A stretch of 64,000 bases of DNA from Shewanella sp. MTB7. Its GTDB lineage: Bacteria > Pseudomonadota > Gammaproteobacteria > Enterobacterales > Shewanellaceae. The notes below the pieces were generated by a model, which did no database searches, had not been told where the DNA came from, and saw only the letters and a program-made list of their open reading frames with translations. A program made the position numbers and the translations under genes. The DNA lies in contig NZ_CP085636.1 in assembly GCF_027571385.1 (NCBI RefSeq), forward strand, positions 2,604,001 to 2,668,000, read 5' to 3'. This document shows positions 29,401-38,388 of the stretch, piece by piece. Numbering within the stretch: position 1 is the first letter of the stretch; each line of letters starts with the position of its first letter.

Positions 29401-29821
29401 GGGAAATACCACCTGCACGAGGGTTATTTGGCATAAGAACCAAGTAAGAGCCAGCAAGACTAATAAAGGTTGTTAACGCAGCTCCTTTGTTGCCACGCTC
29501 TTCTTTATCTATCTGAATAACTACTTCCTGTCCCTCTTTAATCACCTCTTTAATATTTGGACGACCTTGGAAAGAGTAGCCTTTTGGAAAATATTCTCTG
29601 GCGATCTCTTTAAGGGGTAAAAAGCCGTGACGTTCTGCACCGTAGTCAACAAACGCGGCTTCGAGAGAGGGTTCTACACGGGTAATTTTACCTTTGTAAA
29701 TGTTGGCTTTTTTCTGCTCATGACCAGGACTTTCAATATCGAGATCGTACAGTTGTTGCCCATCAACAAGGGCAACGCGCAACTCTTCAGATTGAGTTGC
29801 ATTAATTAACATCCGTTTCAT
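26432..29821 (-). CDS. rne: Ribonuclease E
   Basis: The 1129-residue endoribonuclease starts, like E. coli RNase E, with [10 protein letters not shown] and [11 protein letters not shown]. The catalytic half (about residues 1-520) has the S1 domain ([20 protein letters not shown]), the DNase I-like site ([30 protein letters not shown]) and the zinc link CPRCHGQG. The C-terminal scaffold is low complexity, with Arg-rich RNA-binding patches (near residues 610-650, 685-705 and 835-860), then degenerate repeats around [11 protein letters not shown] (about 885-1030) and seven perfect VAPQ units (about 1030-1058). The last 60 residues contain [14 protein letters not shown], which could be a partner-binding motif. 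Expression is probably autoregulated through its long leader. Confidence 0.97.
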   Translation of the reverse strand: MKRMLINATQSEELRVALVDGQQLYDLDIESPGHEQKKANIYKGKITRVEPSLEAAFVDYGAERHGFLPLKEIAREYFPKGYSFQGRPNIKEVIKEGQEVVIQIDKEERGNKGAALTTFISLAGSYLVLMPNNPRAGGISRRIEGDERTELKTALSELEVPHGMGLIVRTAGVGKDSTELKWDLKVLEHHWTAIREAADSRPAPFLIHQESNVIVRAIRDYLRRDVGEVLIDHPRVFEDAKQHVSLVRPDFVDRIKQYEAEVPLFTHYQIETQIESAFQREVRLPSGGSIVIDPTEALTSIDINSARATKGSDIEETALNTNLEAADEIARQLRLRDLGGLVVIDFIDMTPVRHQREVENRMRDAVHHDRARVQLGRISRFGLMEMSRQRLRPSLEESAAHLCPRCHGQGTIRGTESLALSILRLMEEEAIKENTSQIEAVVPVDVAAFLLNEKRKAIRITEQRHNVEIYVIPDPNMTTPDYRVSRHRKDDQISESSYKLLEQPEAKLYEPRKLERTASPEPALKGFSAPIKTAADLSPKAAVKVTPKKDSEPSLMAKFFSAIGALFKSEEKKEAETKKPQQSEQNAQNKNARRNTRRNDRRPRDDKDQSNDKRERNPRNSRNKSVDSNKETPVNKEKDEQVKRQVRQDTKPTRNQKNTDGESIEPPKEEVARERRQRRNMRRKVRVDNEASLEVSAAPQELEQAQPKATEEKLARPKRQPRKVKSKTETDEVTATEQTLESTSQVEVVKTEVETSPITTDTLSVEVESIAASSPEAKSIEVSSVPADATEKESDIKEMTEDTIDSSAPQLVEDKEADSRDGQRRSRRSPRHLRAAGQRRRRDEDSTEMSTDSAPVFITNETEVENQANESKAASMSASVASESSVSVATAAPAKPEVPVKTEANVSVPTAAPAKPEVPVKAEASVSVAPAKPEVPAKVKATVSVAAAAPAKSEVPAKVEASVSVAPAKPEVAAKVEATVPAKPEVPAKVETTVSVATAAPAKPEVSAKVEATASAAPTKPEMPTKVEAVLPVAPQVAPQVAPQVAPQVAPQVAPQVAPQIVTAPAVKVKPASGSRFGTMVTSDMTKPVVQSRENIATPMGRQYETTEGSQPVRAAKNVNTANSEMIKP
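26646..26725 (-). repeat. rne: 12-bp tandem array in rne (VAPQ codons)
   Basis: GGAGCTAC recurs seven times at exact 12-bp spacing (26646 to 26718), giving identical VAPQ units in frame. Copies are perfect at the DNA level, a sign of recent expansion. Copy-number change keeps the frame because the unit is 12 bp. Confidence 0.97.
26730..27180 (-). repeat. rne: Degenerate Pro/Lys/Glu/Val repeats in rne
   Basis: About eight imperfect units of the type [13 protein letters not shown] followed by VSVATA, 33-60 bp each, encode the linker between the arginine-rich patches and the RNase E tail. The DNA copies share long identical stretches, suggesting unequal recombination. Confidence 0.85.
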
Positions 29822-30411
29822 TATGACTTAATTCTTCTAAAATAAGGTCATCAAACGACTTTTCGTTGCATTACGGGCCTAGCATTCGTAACTGAGCCTC
29901 ACGGCTAGTGTCTAGGCAAGGTGCGCATTTCTGTAAGACGCATTCGCTGCGTGTCGCATCCATTTATGGCTTATTTTTTAATGTTTACAAAAACAAGGAA
30001 TTCGTTGTAAAACGTCAACCAACCCCATAAATTATTCAATACTTTCCAGTAATGCCAAAATCGAATCGTGTTCATTTGATGATGAGTTAAAATTAATCTT
30101 CGAATTTGGGGCGCGATTCTTGGAGAAACCACGTTAAAACGTGGACTTGTTACTCTGTTTAGTCGTTAAAACTCATTTTCGGTTTTATATTTAAAAAACG
30201 ACTTGCAAATCAATTATTTACTACAAAGAAAAAAGCATTTTAGTCTCCGCTTCTTGCGCGAGTGTGGTGGATATTGTGAACATATTTTTCACTATTTATC
30301 CCCAACCACGGATGGAATATAGCAATAATCAATAAATTCAGCAAATGGAAAGGCACAAAATTCTTATAACTTGTTGTACAATACGCTCCTTGATGTACAT
30401 ATAGGCGCACC
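29822..30411. promoter_or_regulatory. Long rne leader and divergent rne/rluC control region
   Basis: The 590-bp gap between divergent genes has no plausible CDS. Next to rne the transcript can fold: GCCTAG at 29877-29882 pairs with CTAGGC at 29912-29917, enclosing the hairpin AGCC-TCAC-GGCT at 29895-29906. Further up is CCACGT-TAAA-ACGTGG (30129-30144). In enterobacteria a structured leader (rne5 element) lets RNase E cut its own mRNA; this region has the right position, but I cannot confirm the fold class. A TACAAT box at 30377-30382 may be the -10 of rluC. Confidence 0.55.
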
Positions 30412-31371
30412 ATGAATACCGAACTTCCAAAAGTAAAAGTCCAGCTTGTTACAATCGATGAAGATCATGTTGGTCAACGTATAGACAATTATTTACTGGC
30501 TAAACTGAAAGGTGTGCCAAAAAGCATGATTTATCGGATCGTGCGTAAAGGTGAAGTCAGGGTTAATAAAAAGCGAATTAAACCTGAATATAAACTGCAA
30601 GACGGCGATATTGTCAGAATTCCGCCAGTGCGGGTATCGGACAATGCAGAGCGTCCGGGGCCGTCAGCCAACTTAAGTAAAGTGTCGCAGTTAGAAGAAC
30701 GTATTCTGTTTGAAGATAAACATCTCATCGTGTTAAATAAACCCGCTGGGCTTGCGGTTCATGGTGGTAGTGGTATCGATTTTGGTATTATCGAAGCCAT
30801 GCGTTCGTTACGTCCGACTCAGAAATTCTTGGAGTTAGCTCATCGTCTGGATAAAGATACGTCAGGCGTTTTACTTATTGCCAAGAAGCGTAGTGCTCTG
30901 AGACACCTGCATGATCAACTTAGATTTAAGAAAATGCAGAAAGATTATCAAGCGTTGGTAAAAGGGACTTGGCAAGCTAAAGATAAGGCGATTAAAGCGC
31001 CATTATTGAAGCTCACCTTAAAGTCTGGTGAGCGTATTGTGCGAGTCAATCAAGAAGGTAAAGAGTGTGAGACTCGTTTTAAGATTTTACAGCGTTACCA
31101 GGGAAGTACTCTTGTGCAAGCCAGTCCTGTAACCGGCCGAACTCATCAAATTCGAGTACATTGTCAATATACGGGACATCCTATTGCGTGTGACGATAAG
31201 TACAGTGAGCAAAAGTATGATGACAGTTTAAGAGCGCTCGGGCTAAATCGACTCTTCCTTCATGCTGCACAATTAAGGTTTATTCATCCAGGGACTGAAG
31301 AGGTGATGATTGTTAAAGCGCCTTTAGATCCTATTTTGATCCAGACCTTAGATAGACTGGTAAAAGTATGA
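30412..31371 (+). CDS. rluC: 23S rRNA pseudouridine(955/2504/2580) synthase RluC
   Basis: The 319-residue protein has an N-terminal S4 RNA-binding domain (RIDNYLLAKLKGVPKSMIYR, residues 20-80) and a RluA-type catalytic domain with the aspartate motif AHRLDKDTSGVLLIAK and VTGRTHQIRVHC. The position divergent from rne is the same as in E. coli. It overlaps the next gene by 4 nt (ATGA), so the phosphatase is co-translated. Confidence 0.96.
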   Translation: MNTELPKVKVQLVTIDEDHVGQRIDNYLLAKLKGVPKSMIYRIVRKGEVRVNKKRIKPEYKLQDGDIVRIPPVRVSDNAERPGPSANLSKVSQLEERILFEDKHLIVLNKPAGLAVHGGSGIDFGIIEAMRSLRPTQKFLELAHRLDKDTSGVLLIAKKRSALRHLHDQLRFKKMQKDYQALVKGTWQAKDKAIKAPLLKLTLKSGERIVRVNQEGKECETRFKILQRYQGSTLVQASPVTGRTHQIRVHCQYTGHPIACDDKYSEQKYDDSLRALGLNRLFLHAAQLRFIHPGTEEVMIVKAPLDPILIQTLDRLVKV

Positions 31372-32018
31372 TGCATTATGAGTTGGTGATATTCGATTGG
31401 GATGGAACCCTGATGGACTCTGTGGGTAAAATCGTCGCCTGTATGCAACAAACTGCAAGGGTACTCGAGTTACCTGTACCATTAGAGATGGCAGTGCGTG
31501 ATATTATAGGTCTCTCAATGGGGGAAGCGTTAAGCATATTACACCCAGATGGTGATGACAGTGTTTATAGCCTGATGAAGGATATGTATCGACAACAGTA
31601 TCTCGAACTCAACGATACGCCTAGCCCTCTGTTTGAAGGGGCTGAATCTCTCGTTCAGCAACTTAATGTTTCAGGTTATCAGTTGGCTGTTGCAACAGGG
31701 AAAGCCAGAGCGGGATTAAATCGGGTATTGAATGAAACTGGACTTGGTGTGCACTTTGTTGCTAGTCGCTGTGCCGATGAAGCGATGAGTAAACCTAATC
31801 CTGGGATGATTCTTCAATTATTAGCTGAACTGAATGTTGCACCAGACAAAGCGGTGATGATTGGTGATTCTGTTCATGACCTTAATATGGCTAACAATGC
31901 AGGTATTGATGCCATTGGTGTCAGTTATGGTGCTCATGATGCAGATAAGTTACGTAGTGCGAATCCAAAGGCTATTATTAACTCACCGCTGGAGTTACTG
32001 AGTTATTTAGGTCACTAG
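31368..32018 (+). CDS. HAD-IA family phosphatase (phosphoglycolate-phosphatase-like)
   Basis: The 216-residue protein carries the HAD motifs: nucleophile FDWDGTLMDS at residues 8-17, the motif II Thr in AVATGKARAG, motif III KPNPGM and motif IV MIGDSVHDLNMANNAG. A small helical cap lies between motifs I and II. The substrate is not known; relatives near rluC are annotated only as Gph-like. The start overlaps rluC. Just at the stop codon a 13-bp sequence is tandemly duplicated. Confidence 0.9.
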   Translation: MMHYELVIFDWDGTLMDSVGKIVACMQQTARVLELPVPLEMAVRDIIGLSMGEALSILHPDGDDSVYSLMKDMYRQQYLELNDTPSPLFEGAESLVQQLNVSGYQLAVATGKARAGLNRVLNETGLGVHFVASRCADEAMSKPNPGMILQLLAELNVAPDKAVMIGDSVHDLNMANNAGIDAIGVSYGAHDADKLRSANPKAIINSPLELLSYLGH

Positions 32019-32032
32019 ATTAGGTCACTAGA
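32007..32032. repeat. 13-bp tandem duplication across the HAD gene stop
   Basis: TTAGGTCACTAGA occurs twice in direct succession (32007-32019 and 32020-32032). The stop codon lies in the first copy, so the second copy does not change the protein. Confidence 0.97.
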
Positions 32033-32074
32033 ATTAACACGTTTGAGATTGACACTGTTAAATTTGGTTTGTAT

Positions 32075-32099
32075 AAAGGGCTGCATATGCGGGCCCTTT
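32075..32099. terminator. Probable terminator between convergent HAD and GGDEF genes
   Basis: AAAGGGC at 32075-32081 pairs with GCCCTTT at 32093-32099, with inner complementarity GCATATGC. U-runs are short, so termination is moderately supported. Confidence 0.55.
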
Positions 32100-32157
32100 G
32101 TGTCCATTCTTAGTGCTATATTCAGTGTAAACTATACCAGTGGCTTAAACTGGATGT

Positions 32158-33567
32158 TTATTGCGAGGGAGGCTGACGTATATATGCTGTTTTCCATGAA
32201 ATGAATTCTAGCTTTTCATTACGTTTGTTATCATACATATCTTTATCAGCCTTACAGATGATAGAGGAAAGATCCATATTAACGTCATTCACTAAATAAT
32301 GACCAATACTGGCAGACATGGGTAAACTTTGTCCTTTTATATCAATATCGATAAAAAGTTGGTTGGAGAATCTGTCACACAGATCTTCGACCTGTAGTTG
32401 ATAATCTTCAAATAACGCCCCATGTGATAAGCTTGCCAGTACGATAAATTCATCGCCGCCAATGCGAGCAACAATCTCATTGTCTCCTGCCGCATCTTCA
32501 ATTCTAGCAGCAACATACCTTAGTACTTCGTCACCCTGATGGTGACCATATTGATCGTTGATCTGTTGAAATCCATCTAGATCAATATAGAGGACAGCAA
32601 GTTGCATTTGGCCCATTTCTTGTGATCTTAATTTATTTTCCATAACTTCAAATAGTGCTCGTCGATTTAACAAGCCTGTTAATGGGTCATGATTTGCCAA
32701 GTGTTGGCTCTTCTCTTTTGCTGCGTGAATGTCAGTAATATTGTGGGCCGAAACAATAACACCGACAATCTGTCCTTTTTCATTGTAGTAAGGATTGTGA
32801 AGTATATTTATGTACTGCGGACTTGTAAGGTGGGGAGGGTGGATCCATTCTTGTGTCCGTATGGTTTCTCCTTTTAGGGTGCGATCAATTAGTGGTTTGA
32901 GCTGTTCATTAAATACTTGTGCACCATGCACCTGTTCGACAGTCTTGCCGACAATATCCTTTCCAAGCTTATTGAATAAGCTTTCGTAACCTTTGGAAAC
33001 AATATGGTAAGTATAAGAATCATCGACAAACGACATTAAGTGTTCTGTCACTGCAATCATCTGTTTATGGAGCGCGAGCTCTCGAGAAATGAGTAGACGT
33101 TTATATTCCACTCCAATCCGTTGTGCAAGTAACCTAAAAAACTCTTTAGACTTCATACTTTCAGTTTGTGGCAATGTGTCCATGACTAAAATATGGCCAA
33201 CTGGGTTGCCATCATCATCTAGAATCAGTTCGGCTTGGTAGCTGTTAGCTCCAAGATCTTTGATGAGTTGAAAGTTAGGAAAGCGAGTCTGCAGATCTTT
33301 GGCATAAAGTAGATGAGTATCGGGGTACCTTTGTTGATAAATATGTTCACAAGGGGAGCCATCTAGATTTAACTCGAACCCAGGTACATTGTGTTTCAGA
33401 TCACAAAAGGCAACCACTTCGGCTTTTCCAATGATTTCTGAGGGTCTGCCAAAGGCAGCCCAGCGGCATTGGGTTACAAGTGCAAGTGCTTTTAATGCGC
33501 GTTGAAAAAAACGTTCGTCAGTACAGGGGGCAGCGAGTAGTGCCAGTGCTTCTTCAATATCAGTCAT
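32158..33567 (-). CDS. GAF-PAS-GGDEF diguanylate cyclase
   Basis: The 469-residue soluble protein has an N-terminal GAF-like sensor (about residues 15-160), a PAS domain (about 170-285, ending in VIVSAHNITDIH) and a GGDEF domain (290-455) starting HDPLTGLLNRRALF. The signature is intact GGDEF (residues 370-374) in ARIGGDEFIVL, so it should make c-di-GMP from GTP. The inhibitory I-site RxxD is absent: the matching residues are GDNE. No transmembrane segment is present, so it senses a cytosolic signal. It is convergent with the HAD gene. Confidence 0.92.
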   Translation of the reverse strand: MTDIEEALALLAAPCTDERFFQRALKALALVTQCRWAAFGRPSEIIGKAEVVAFCDLKHNVPGFELNLDGSPCEHIYQQRYPDTHLLYAKDLQTRFPNFQLIKDLGANSYQAELILDDDGNPVGHILVMDTLPQTESMKSKEFFRLLAQRIGVEYKRLLISRELALHKQMIAVTEHLMSFVDDSYTYHIVSKGYESLFNKLGKDIVGKTVEQVHGAQVFNEQLKPLIDRTLKGETIRTQEWIHPPHLTSPQYINILHNPYYNEKGQIVGVIVSAHNITDIHAAKEKSQHLANHDPLTGLLNRRALFEVMENKLRSQEMGQMQLAVLYIDLDGFQQINDQYGHHQGDEVLRYVAARIEDAAGDNEIVARIGGDEFIVLASLSHGALFEDYQLQVEDLCDRFSNQLFIDIDIKGQSLPMSASIGHYLVNDVNMDLSSIICKADKDMYDNKRNEKLEFISWKTAYIRQPPSQ

Positions 33568-33756
33568 CGACCATTCCCAAAAATAACAGTGTTCAGACTT
33601 CCGTGTCTAAAGAGGTGAATTAGTGTGTTTTTTGATTGGAAAATGGGGCGTTATAATGTCGACCTTCTCGCCCCTTGTAATATATTGTAGTTGTGATTTC
33701 GGTAAATGCAGTTTTTCTGACTGAACTCAGAGTTTTTATTTGCGGATAGTGAGTTT

Positions 33757-34356
33757 TTAGACTAGCGGTTTTGAAGTCAGTACCTCATAACCTTGGGTTG
33801 CTAGCATGTCAATTAGAGTGATTAGAGGTAAGCCAACCAAGGTATTAGGATCTTTACCTTCTAATTGTGTAAAAAGAGCGATGCCTAAACCTTCACATTT
33901 AAAACTTCCTGCACAGAAGTAAGGTCGTTCAGTTTGCAGGTAATATTCGATCTGTTCTGGAGTGAGCTTTCTAAAGTGTACATTAAAAGTTTCAACACGA
34001 GTGTCACTCTGACCAGTACTTATATTGTGTAATGTCAGCCCTGTATAAAAAGTGATGATTTGATTAGACGCGCGTGTCAGCTGCTCTACTGCTTTTTCAT
34101 GTGTGTGTGGTTTACCTACAATAGTCCCATTAATAACGGCGACTTGATCAGATCCGATAACCAGTCCTTGAGTGTATTGTGAAGCGCCCTCAATGGCTTT
34201 TTCTTGAGCGAGACGCATCACTAAATTTTCTGGAGACTCACCTTCATAAGGGGATTCATTAATATCGGGCGAACAAGTATCGAAGGGAATATTTAATTTC
34301 GCCAATAGTTGCTTTCTAAATGGGGAGGTTGAAGCGAGAATTAGACGGGGTGACAT
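33757..34356 (-). CDS. yceF: 7-methyl-GTP pyrophosphatase, Maf-1 family (YceF)
   Basis: The 199-residue protein begins PRLILASTSPFRKQLLAKL, the Maf phosphate-binding loop, and has IGSDQVAVINGTIVGKP, FYTGL, and CAGSFKCEGLGIALF, matching YceF rather than the shorter dTTP/UTPase group. The frame extends 34 codons upstream, but the ATG at 34356 has GGAA 8 nt before it and yields the family N-terminus. YceF removes pyrophosphate from m7GTP and is thought to clear modified nucleotides. It is divergent from yceD, as in E. coli. Confidence 0.94.
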   Translation of the reverse strand: MSPRLILASTSPFRKQLLAKLNIPFDTCSPDINESPYEGESPENLVMRLAQEKAIEGASQYTQGLVIGSDQVAVINGTIVGKPHTHEKAVEQLTRASNQIITFYTGLTLHNISTGQSDTRVETFNVHFRKLTPEQIEYYLQTERPYFCAGSFKCEGLGIALFTQLEGKDPNTLVGLPLITLIDMLATQGYEVLTSKPLV

Positions 34357-34633
34357 AATGTGGTTCCATGTTAGTATCAGTAAAAGAGACGCTATGAAAG
34401 TCAAAACGTAAACGTTGAGCCTAATTGAGCTTCGAAGTTTAGCTCTGTTTGTTCTCAAAACCTCACTCTTTTTGTTTATCTAGCAAAAAAAGGTGCGTTC
34501 GCTTCTATTTTGAGCGTGAGTAGCTTGAGTAAATCTTCTAGCTTGGGTAAAATTTACTATCCATTAATTTATGTTTTTAGAGCTCGAAAATTCGGTAAAT
34601 CAACGTTCTTATTACAAGAAGGCTAATTTTCCT

Positions 34634-34660
34634 TTGACTCTAAGGATTTCAAACTATAAT
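34634..34660 (+). promoter_or_regulatory. sigma70 promoter of the yceD-rpmF-plsX-fab cluster
   Basis: A perfect -10 box TATAAT (34655-34660) is preceded by TTGACT (34634-34639; 15-bp spacing, or TTTGAC at 16). Transcription would start at about 34665-34667, only 5-7 nt before the yceD ATG, so the mRNA would be nearly leaderless with no Shine-Dalgarno sequence. Confidence 0.7.
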
Positions 34661-34671
34661 ATGCGCGCCTT

Positions 34672-35196
34672 ATGCAAACAGTAAAGATACCGGTTTCAAT
34701 TGATCCAACACGCGCTGCTGCGAGTCAGCTTTCTTATGAAGGTGCGATTCCTAGTAAGCAGTTAAAGCGATTAAATGAGTTAAGTGCCGGCGACTGTTCC
34801 GATGTGGTAGTGTCGATTGAATGTGGCGAAGATATACAGGGGATAGTCTACCTTAGAGGGAAGGCTGTGACGGAGCTCACTCTGAACTGTCAACGTTGCA
34901 TGACACTATATACTACAAAGGTTACGGTCGACTTCAATTTTACTCCTTATGGGAATGGAAATGAAATCGATGAGCTCCCGGATGCGTATGACCCTATTGA
35001 GTGTAATGAAATAGGCGAGGTTCGTCTGCATCAATTGATTGAAGATGAATTGATAATTGCTATGCCCTTGATACCAATGCATTCTGACGAAAGTTGTAGT
35101 AAAGGTGATCAAGACATAGTTGTAGGCGAGATTGAACCTTCTCAAGAGGAACGTCCAAATCCGTTTGCAGTGTTAGAAAAACTGAAGAGCAAGTAA
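34672..35196 (+). CDS. yceD: 23S rRNA accumulation protein YceD (DUF177)
   Basis: The 174-residue protein starts MQTVKIPVSIDP, matching the E. coli start, and has the two cysteines LNCQRCM, the acidic segment LPDAYDPIECNEIGEV and the tail PNPFAVLEKLKSK. YceD is needed for normal 23S rRNA levels; its mechanism is not settled. It is followed 18 bp later by rpmF, the conserved arrangement. No ribosome binding site is possible if the mapped promoter is right. Confidence 0.94.
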   Translation: MQTVKIPVSIDPTRAAASQLSYEGAIPSKQLKRLNELSAGDCSDVVVSIECGEDIQGIVYLRGKAVTELTLNCQRCMTLYTTKVTVDFNFTPYGNGNEIDELPDAYDPIECNEIGEVRLHQLIEDELIIAMPLIPMHSDESCSKGDQDIVVGEIEPSQEERPNPFAVLEKLKSK

Positions 35197-35214
35197 CCTA
35201 GGAGACAGGTCAAA

Positions 35215-35385
35215 ATGGCTGTACAAAAGAATAAAAAATCTCGTTCAAAGCGCGGAATGCGCCGTTCACATGATTCATTGAGTACTCCTCAATTGTCAGT
35301 GGATTCAACGAGTGGTGAACTACACCGTCGTCACAACGTGACTGCGGATGGTTTTTATCGCGGTGTAAAGGTTATTAACAAGTAA
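35215..35385 (+). CDS. rpmF: 50S ribosomal protein L32
   Basis: The 56-residue protein reads [20 protein letters not shown] at its N-terminus and ends [11 protein letters not shown], the bacterial L32 pattern without the zinc cysteines, as in E. coli. AGGAGA lies about 12 nt before the ATG. The gene lies between yceD and plsX in the universal gammaproteobacterial order. Confidence 0.97.
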   Translation: MAVQKNKKSRSKRGMRRSHDSLSTPQLSVDSTSGELHRRHNVTADGFYRGVKVINK

Positions 35386-35399
35386 TTGTTGATACCTTT

Positions 35400-36428
35400 A
35401 TGACAAATCTGACGCTTGCGTTAGATGTGATGGGGGGCGATTATGGCCCCCGTGTCACAGTGCCTGCAACTTTGCAGGCACTTCATTTATATCCTTTTCT
35501 ACATGTTGTCCTTGTTGGCAACCAGCCTGAAATAGAATTCTTTCTCATCAAGGCTGAATTCAGTATTCGTCAAAGAATTGAGATTATCCATACGACAGAA
35601 GTTGTCAGTATGTCGGATCGTCCTGTTCATGCCCTCAGAAATCGTAAACAAAGCTCTATGCGTTTAGCCATTGAGCAAGTTCGTGATGGAAAAGCACAGG
35701 CGTGTTTGAGTGCCGGGAATACCGGTGCATTGATGGCAATTGCTAAAGTGCTGCTTAAGACGTTACCTGGTATTGATAGACCCGCACTGGTCTGTTGTTT
35801 ACCCGCTGTGAACAATACTCCTGTGTATCTACTCGATCTTGGAGCCAATGTGTCTTGTTGTTCTGAAACTCTTTTCCAATTCGCAGTCATGGGCTCAGTA
35901 TTGTGTGAAGCTGTTGATAAGGAAAGTTACCCTAAAGTTGCCCTGTTAAATGTGGGTATTGAAGAGATAAAGGGTAACGATCAAGTACAACAAGCGGGGC
36001 AGCTTTTACAACAATGCCCACAAATTAACTATGTGGGCTTTATTGAAGGTAATGATATTTATTCCGGAAATGTTGATGTCATTGTATGTGATGGTTTTGT
36101 GGGTAATATTACCTTGAAAACGTCTGAAGGAATCGCAAAATTGTTAGTTAGTCAGTTGGAACAAGGATTAACTAAAGGTTTTTTTGTGCGATTAATGGCC
36201 AAACTGATCGCCCCTCGAATAAATTCTGTCCTTAAACAGATGAACCCCGACCACTACAATGGTGCAAGTTTGATAGGATTGCGCGGAATAGTCGTAAAAA
36301 GTCATGGCAGCGCTGATGAATCTGCTTATTTGCAAGCGATAACACTTGCAGTGACCGAGGCGCAACGTAGACTCCCAAAGATGATTGAAGAACGTCTTGA
36401 GTCGATTCTTTTAGATATTAATAACTGA
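35400..36428 (+). CDS. plsX: Phosphate acyltransferase PlsX
   Basis: The 342-residue peripheral membrane enzyme turns acyl-ACP into acyl-phosphate, the first step of phospholipid synthesis. Motifs: [57 protein letters not shown] and [18 protein letters not shown]. The length is normal (E. coli 356). The gap from rpmF is 14 bp and fabH follows 12 bp later. Confidence 0.97.
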   Translation: MTNLTLALDVMGGDYGPRVTVPATLQALHLYPFLHVVLVGNQPEIEFFLIKAEFSIRQRIEIIHTTEVVSMSDRPVHALRNRKQSSMRLAIEQVRDGKAQACLSAGNTGALMAIAKVLLKTLPGIDRPALVCCLPAVNNTPVYLLDLGANVSCCSETLFQFAVMGSVLCEAVDKESYPKVALLNVGIEEIKGNDQVQQAGQLLQQCPQINYVGFIEGNDIYSGNVDVIVCDGFVGNITLKTSEGIAKLLVSQLEQGLTKGFFVRLMAKLIAPRINSVLKQMNPDHYNGASLIGLRGIVVKSHGSADESAYLQAITLAVTEAQRRLPKMIEERLESILLDINN

Positions 36429-36440
36429 TACCTCCTTAAT

Positions 36441-37400
36441 ATGCATACAAAAATTCTTGGAACTGGTAGCTATCTACCAGCACAAGTGCGCAGCAATCAA
36501 GATCTGGAAAAGATGGTAGAAACCAATGACCAGTGGATTGTTGAACGTACAGGTATCTCTGAGCGCAGGATTGCTGCTTCTGATGAGTCGGTATCGACTA
36601 TGGGTTTTGAAGCGGCGAAGAGAGCACTAGAGATGGCCGGAATCGAGGCGAGTGAACTCGATATGATCGTTTGCGGTACCACGAGTGCAAGTAATGCATT
36701 TCCTGCTGCAGCGTGTGAAATTCAAGCTATGCTTGGCGTCCATACTATTCCTGCTTTTGATATTGCAGCCGCTTGTTCGGGCTTTGTATATGCGCTATCA
36801 ATTGCCGATCAGTATGTTAAATCTGGCATGGCTAAAAAAGTGCTAGTGATTGGTGCCGACGTCTTATCGCGTTTGTGCGCACCAGAAGATCGCAGCACTA
36901 TAATTTTGTTTGGTGATGGCGCTGGTGCGGTTGTTATCGGAGCATCAAGCGAACCGGGTATTTTGTCGACACATATTTATGCTGATGGTAGACAGGGTGA
37001 TCTTCTTAAATGTTTATTCCCTTCACGAACAGGGGAATCAACAGCAGCTCTTGGGTACATGACCATGAAAGGCAATGATGTCTTCAAAGTGGCTGTGACC
37101 CAACTTTCCCATGTTGTGACCGAAACGTTACGTATTAACCAGATTGATAAATCAGAAATCGATTGGTTAGTACCACATCAAGCCAACTTCCGTATTATTA
37201 AGGCTACCGCTAAAAAACTTAATATGAGCTTAGACAAAGTGGTACTGACGCTAGCGAAGCATGGTAATACGTCAGCGGCATCTGTGCCGATAGCCCTTGA
37301 TGAAGCTGTTCGTGATGGTCGTATTCAACGTGGTCATTTAGTGATGTTAGAAGCATTTGGCGCAGGCTTTGCCTGGGGCAGTGCATTAGTTCGTTTTTAA
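36441..37400 (+). CDS. fabH: 3-oxoacyl-ACP synthase III
   Basis: The 319-residue condensing enzyme begins fatty acid synthesis from acetyl-CoA and malonyl-ACP. Cys in [14 protein letters not shown] is the acyl acceptor; His in VPHQANFRI and Asn in [17 protein letters not shown] complete the triad. The N-terminus [15 protein letters not shown] and TGISERRIA are typical. It is co-directional and close to plsX and fabD. Confidence 0.98.
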   Translation: MHTKILGTGSYLPAQVRSNQDLEKMVETNDQWIVERTGISERRIAASDESVSTMGFEAAKRALEMAGIEASELDMIVCGTTSASNAFPAAACEIQAMLGVHTIPAFDIAAACSGFVYALSIADQYVKSGMAKKVLVIGADVLSRLCAPEDRSTIILFGDGAGAVVIGASSEPGILSTHIYADGRQGDLLKCLFPSRTGESTAALGYMTMKGNDVFKVAVTQLSHVVTETLRINQIDKSEIDWLVPHQANFRIIKATAKKLNMSLDKVVLTLAKHGNTSAASVPIALDEAVRDGRIQRGHLVMLEAFGAGFAWGSALVRF

Positions 37401-37452
37401 TTACTGTTAAAGCAGCAATTAATTTTTATCTTGAATGTGATAGGTAGAATTC

Positions 37453-38379
37453 ATGGAAAATTCAGCTTTTATCTTCCCTGGCCAAGGATCTCAAGCCATT
37501 GGGATGTTGGCAGAACTTGCTACTGAGCACGACATTGTGGCTCAAACTTTCTCTCAAGCAAGTGATGTATTGGGCTATGACCTCTGGGAACTGGTACAGC
37601 AAGGGCCTGTCGAAACACTCAATGAAACCGACAAAACACAACCTGCACTATTGGTAGCCAGCGTGGCAATATGGCGTGTGTTTGCAGCCAGTGGCAAGCC
37701 ACTACCGAGCGTACTCGCAGGTCATAGCTTAGGTGAGTACTCAGCGTTAGTGTGCGCAGGTGTCATCGATTTTACTGAGGCAGTTAAGTTAGTCCAATTG
37801 CGTGGTCAGTTGATGCAGCAAGCGGTACCAGCTGGTAGCGGCGCTATGTTTGCCATCATAGGTTTAGATAATGATGTCATTGCCAAGGCTTGTGAACAAG
37901 CTTCACAAGGCGAAGTGGTGAGCCCTGTTAACTATAATAGTCCTGGACAGGTGGTCATCGCTGGCAGTAAAGCGGCGGTTGAACGTGCAGCCGCTCTATG
38001 CAAAGAGGCGGGGGCTAAAATGGTTGTGGCTTTGCCTGTTAGTGTGCCTTCTCACTGTGAGTTGATGCGACCAGCGGCGGATAAATTAGCCCTTGCGTTA
38101 GCGTCTATAGAATTTAACGTGCCAAAGATTAATGTGATTAATAATGTTGATGTTGCTGCACCTACATCAGGCGAAGATATCAAAAATGCGCTTGTAAGGC
38201 AGTTATACTGTCCGGTACTTTGGGCTGACACCGTGACAACTATTGCGAACATGGGTGTGACTAACTTATATGAAATCGGACCAGGAAAAGTGCTTACTGG
38301 ACTTGCAAAACGCATTGATCGCTCGCTTACTGCCAAAGCAGTTAACGATGTGGCATCACTCGCAGCATTGACCGCATAG
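37453..38379 (+). CDS. fabD: Malonyl CoA-acyl carrier protein transacylase
   Basis: The 308-residue enzyme loads malonate onto ACP. It has the N-terminal FPGQGSQAIGMLAEL, the serine nucleophile in LAGHSLGEYSALVCAG, and VSVPSHCELM with the catalytic His. The length equals the E. coli enzyme within one residue. It is followed 9 bp later by fabG. Confidence 0.98.
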   Translation: MENSAFIFPGQGSQAIGMLAELATEHDIVAQTFSQASDVLGYDLWELVQQGPVETLNETDKTQPALLVASVAIWRVFAASGKPLPSVLAGHSLGEYSALVCAGVIDFTEAVKLVQLRGQLMQQAVPAGSGAMFAIIGLDNDVIAKACEQASQGEVVSPVNYNSPGQVVIAGSKAAVERAAALCKEAGAKMVVALPVSVPSHCELMRPAADKLALALASIEFNVPKINVINNVDVAAPTSGEDIKNALVRQLYCPVLWADTVTTIANMGVTNLYEIGPGKVLTGLAKRIDRSLTAKAVNDVASLAALTA

Positions 38380-38388
38380 GAGATTTAA

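Noticed and set aside
30276..30292. GTGAA-N7-TTCAC as an operator upstream of rne/rluC
   Set aside because: Short arms and wide spacing; such a match is expected by chance in AT-rich DNA, and no regulator fits.
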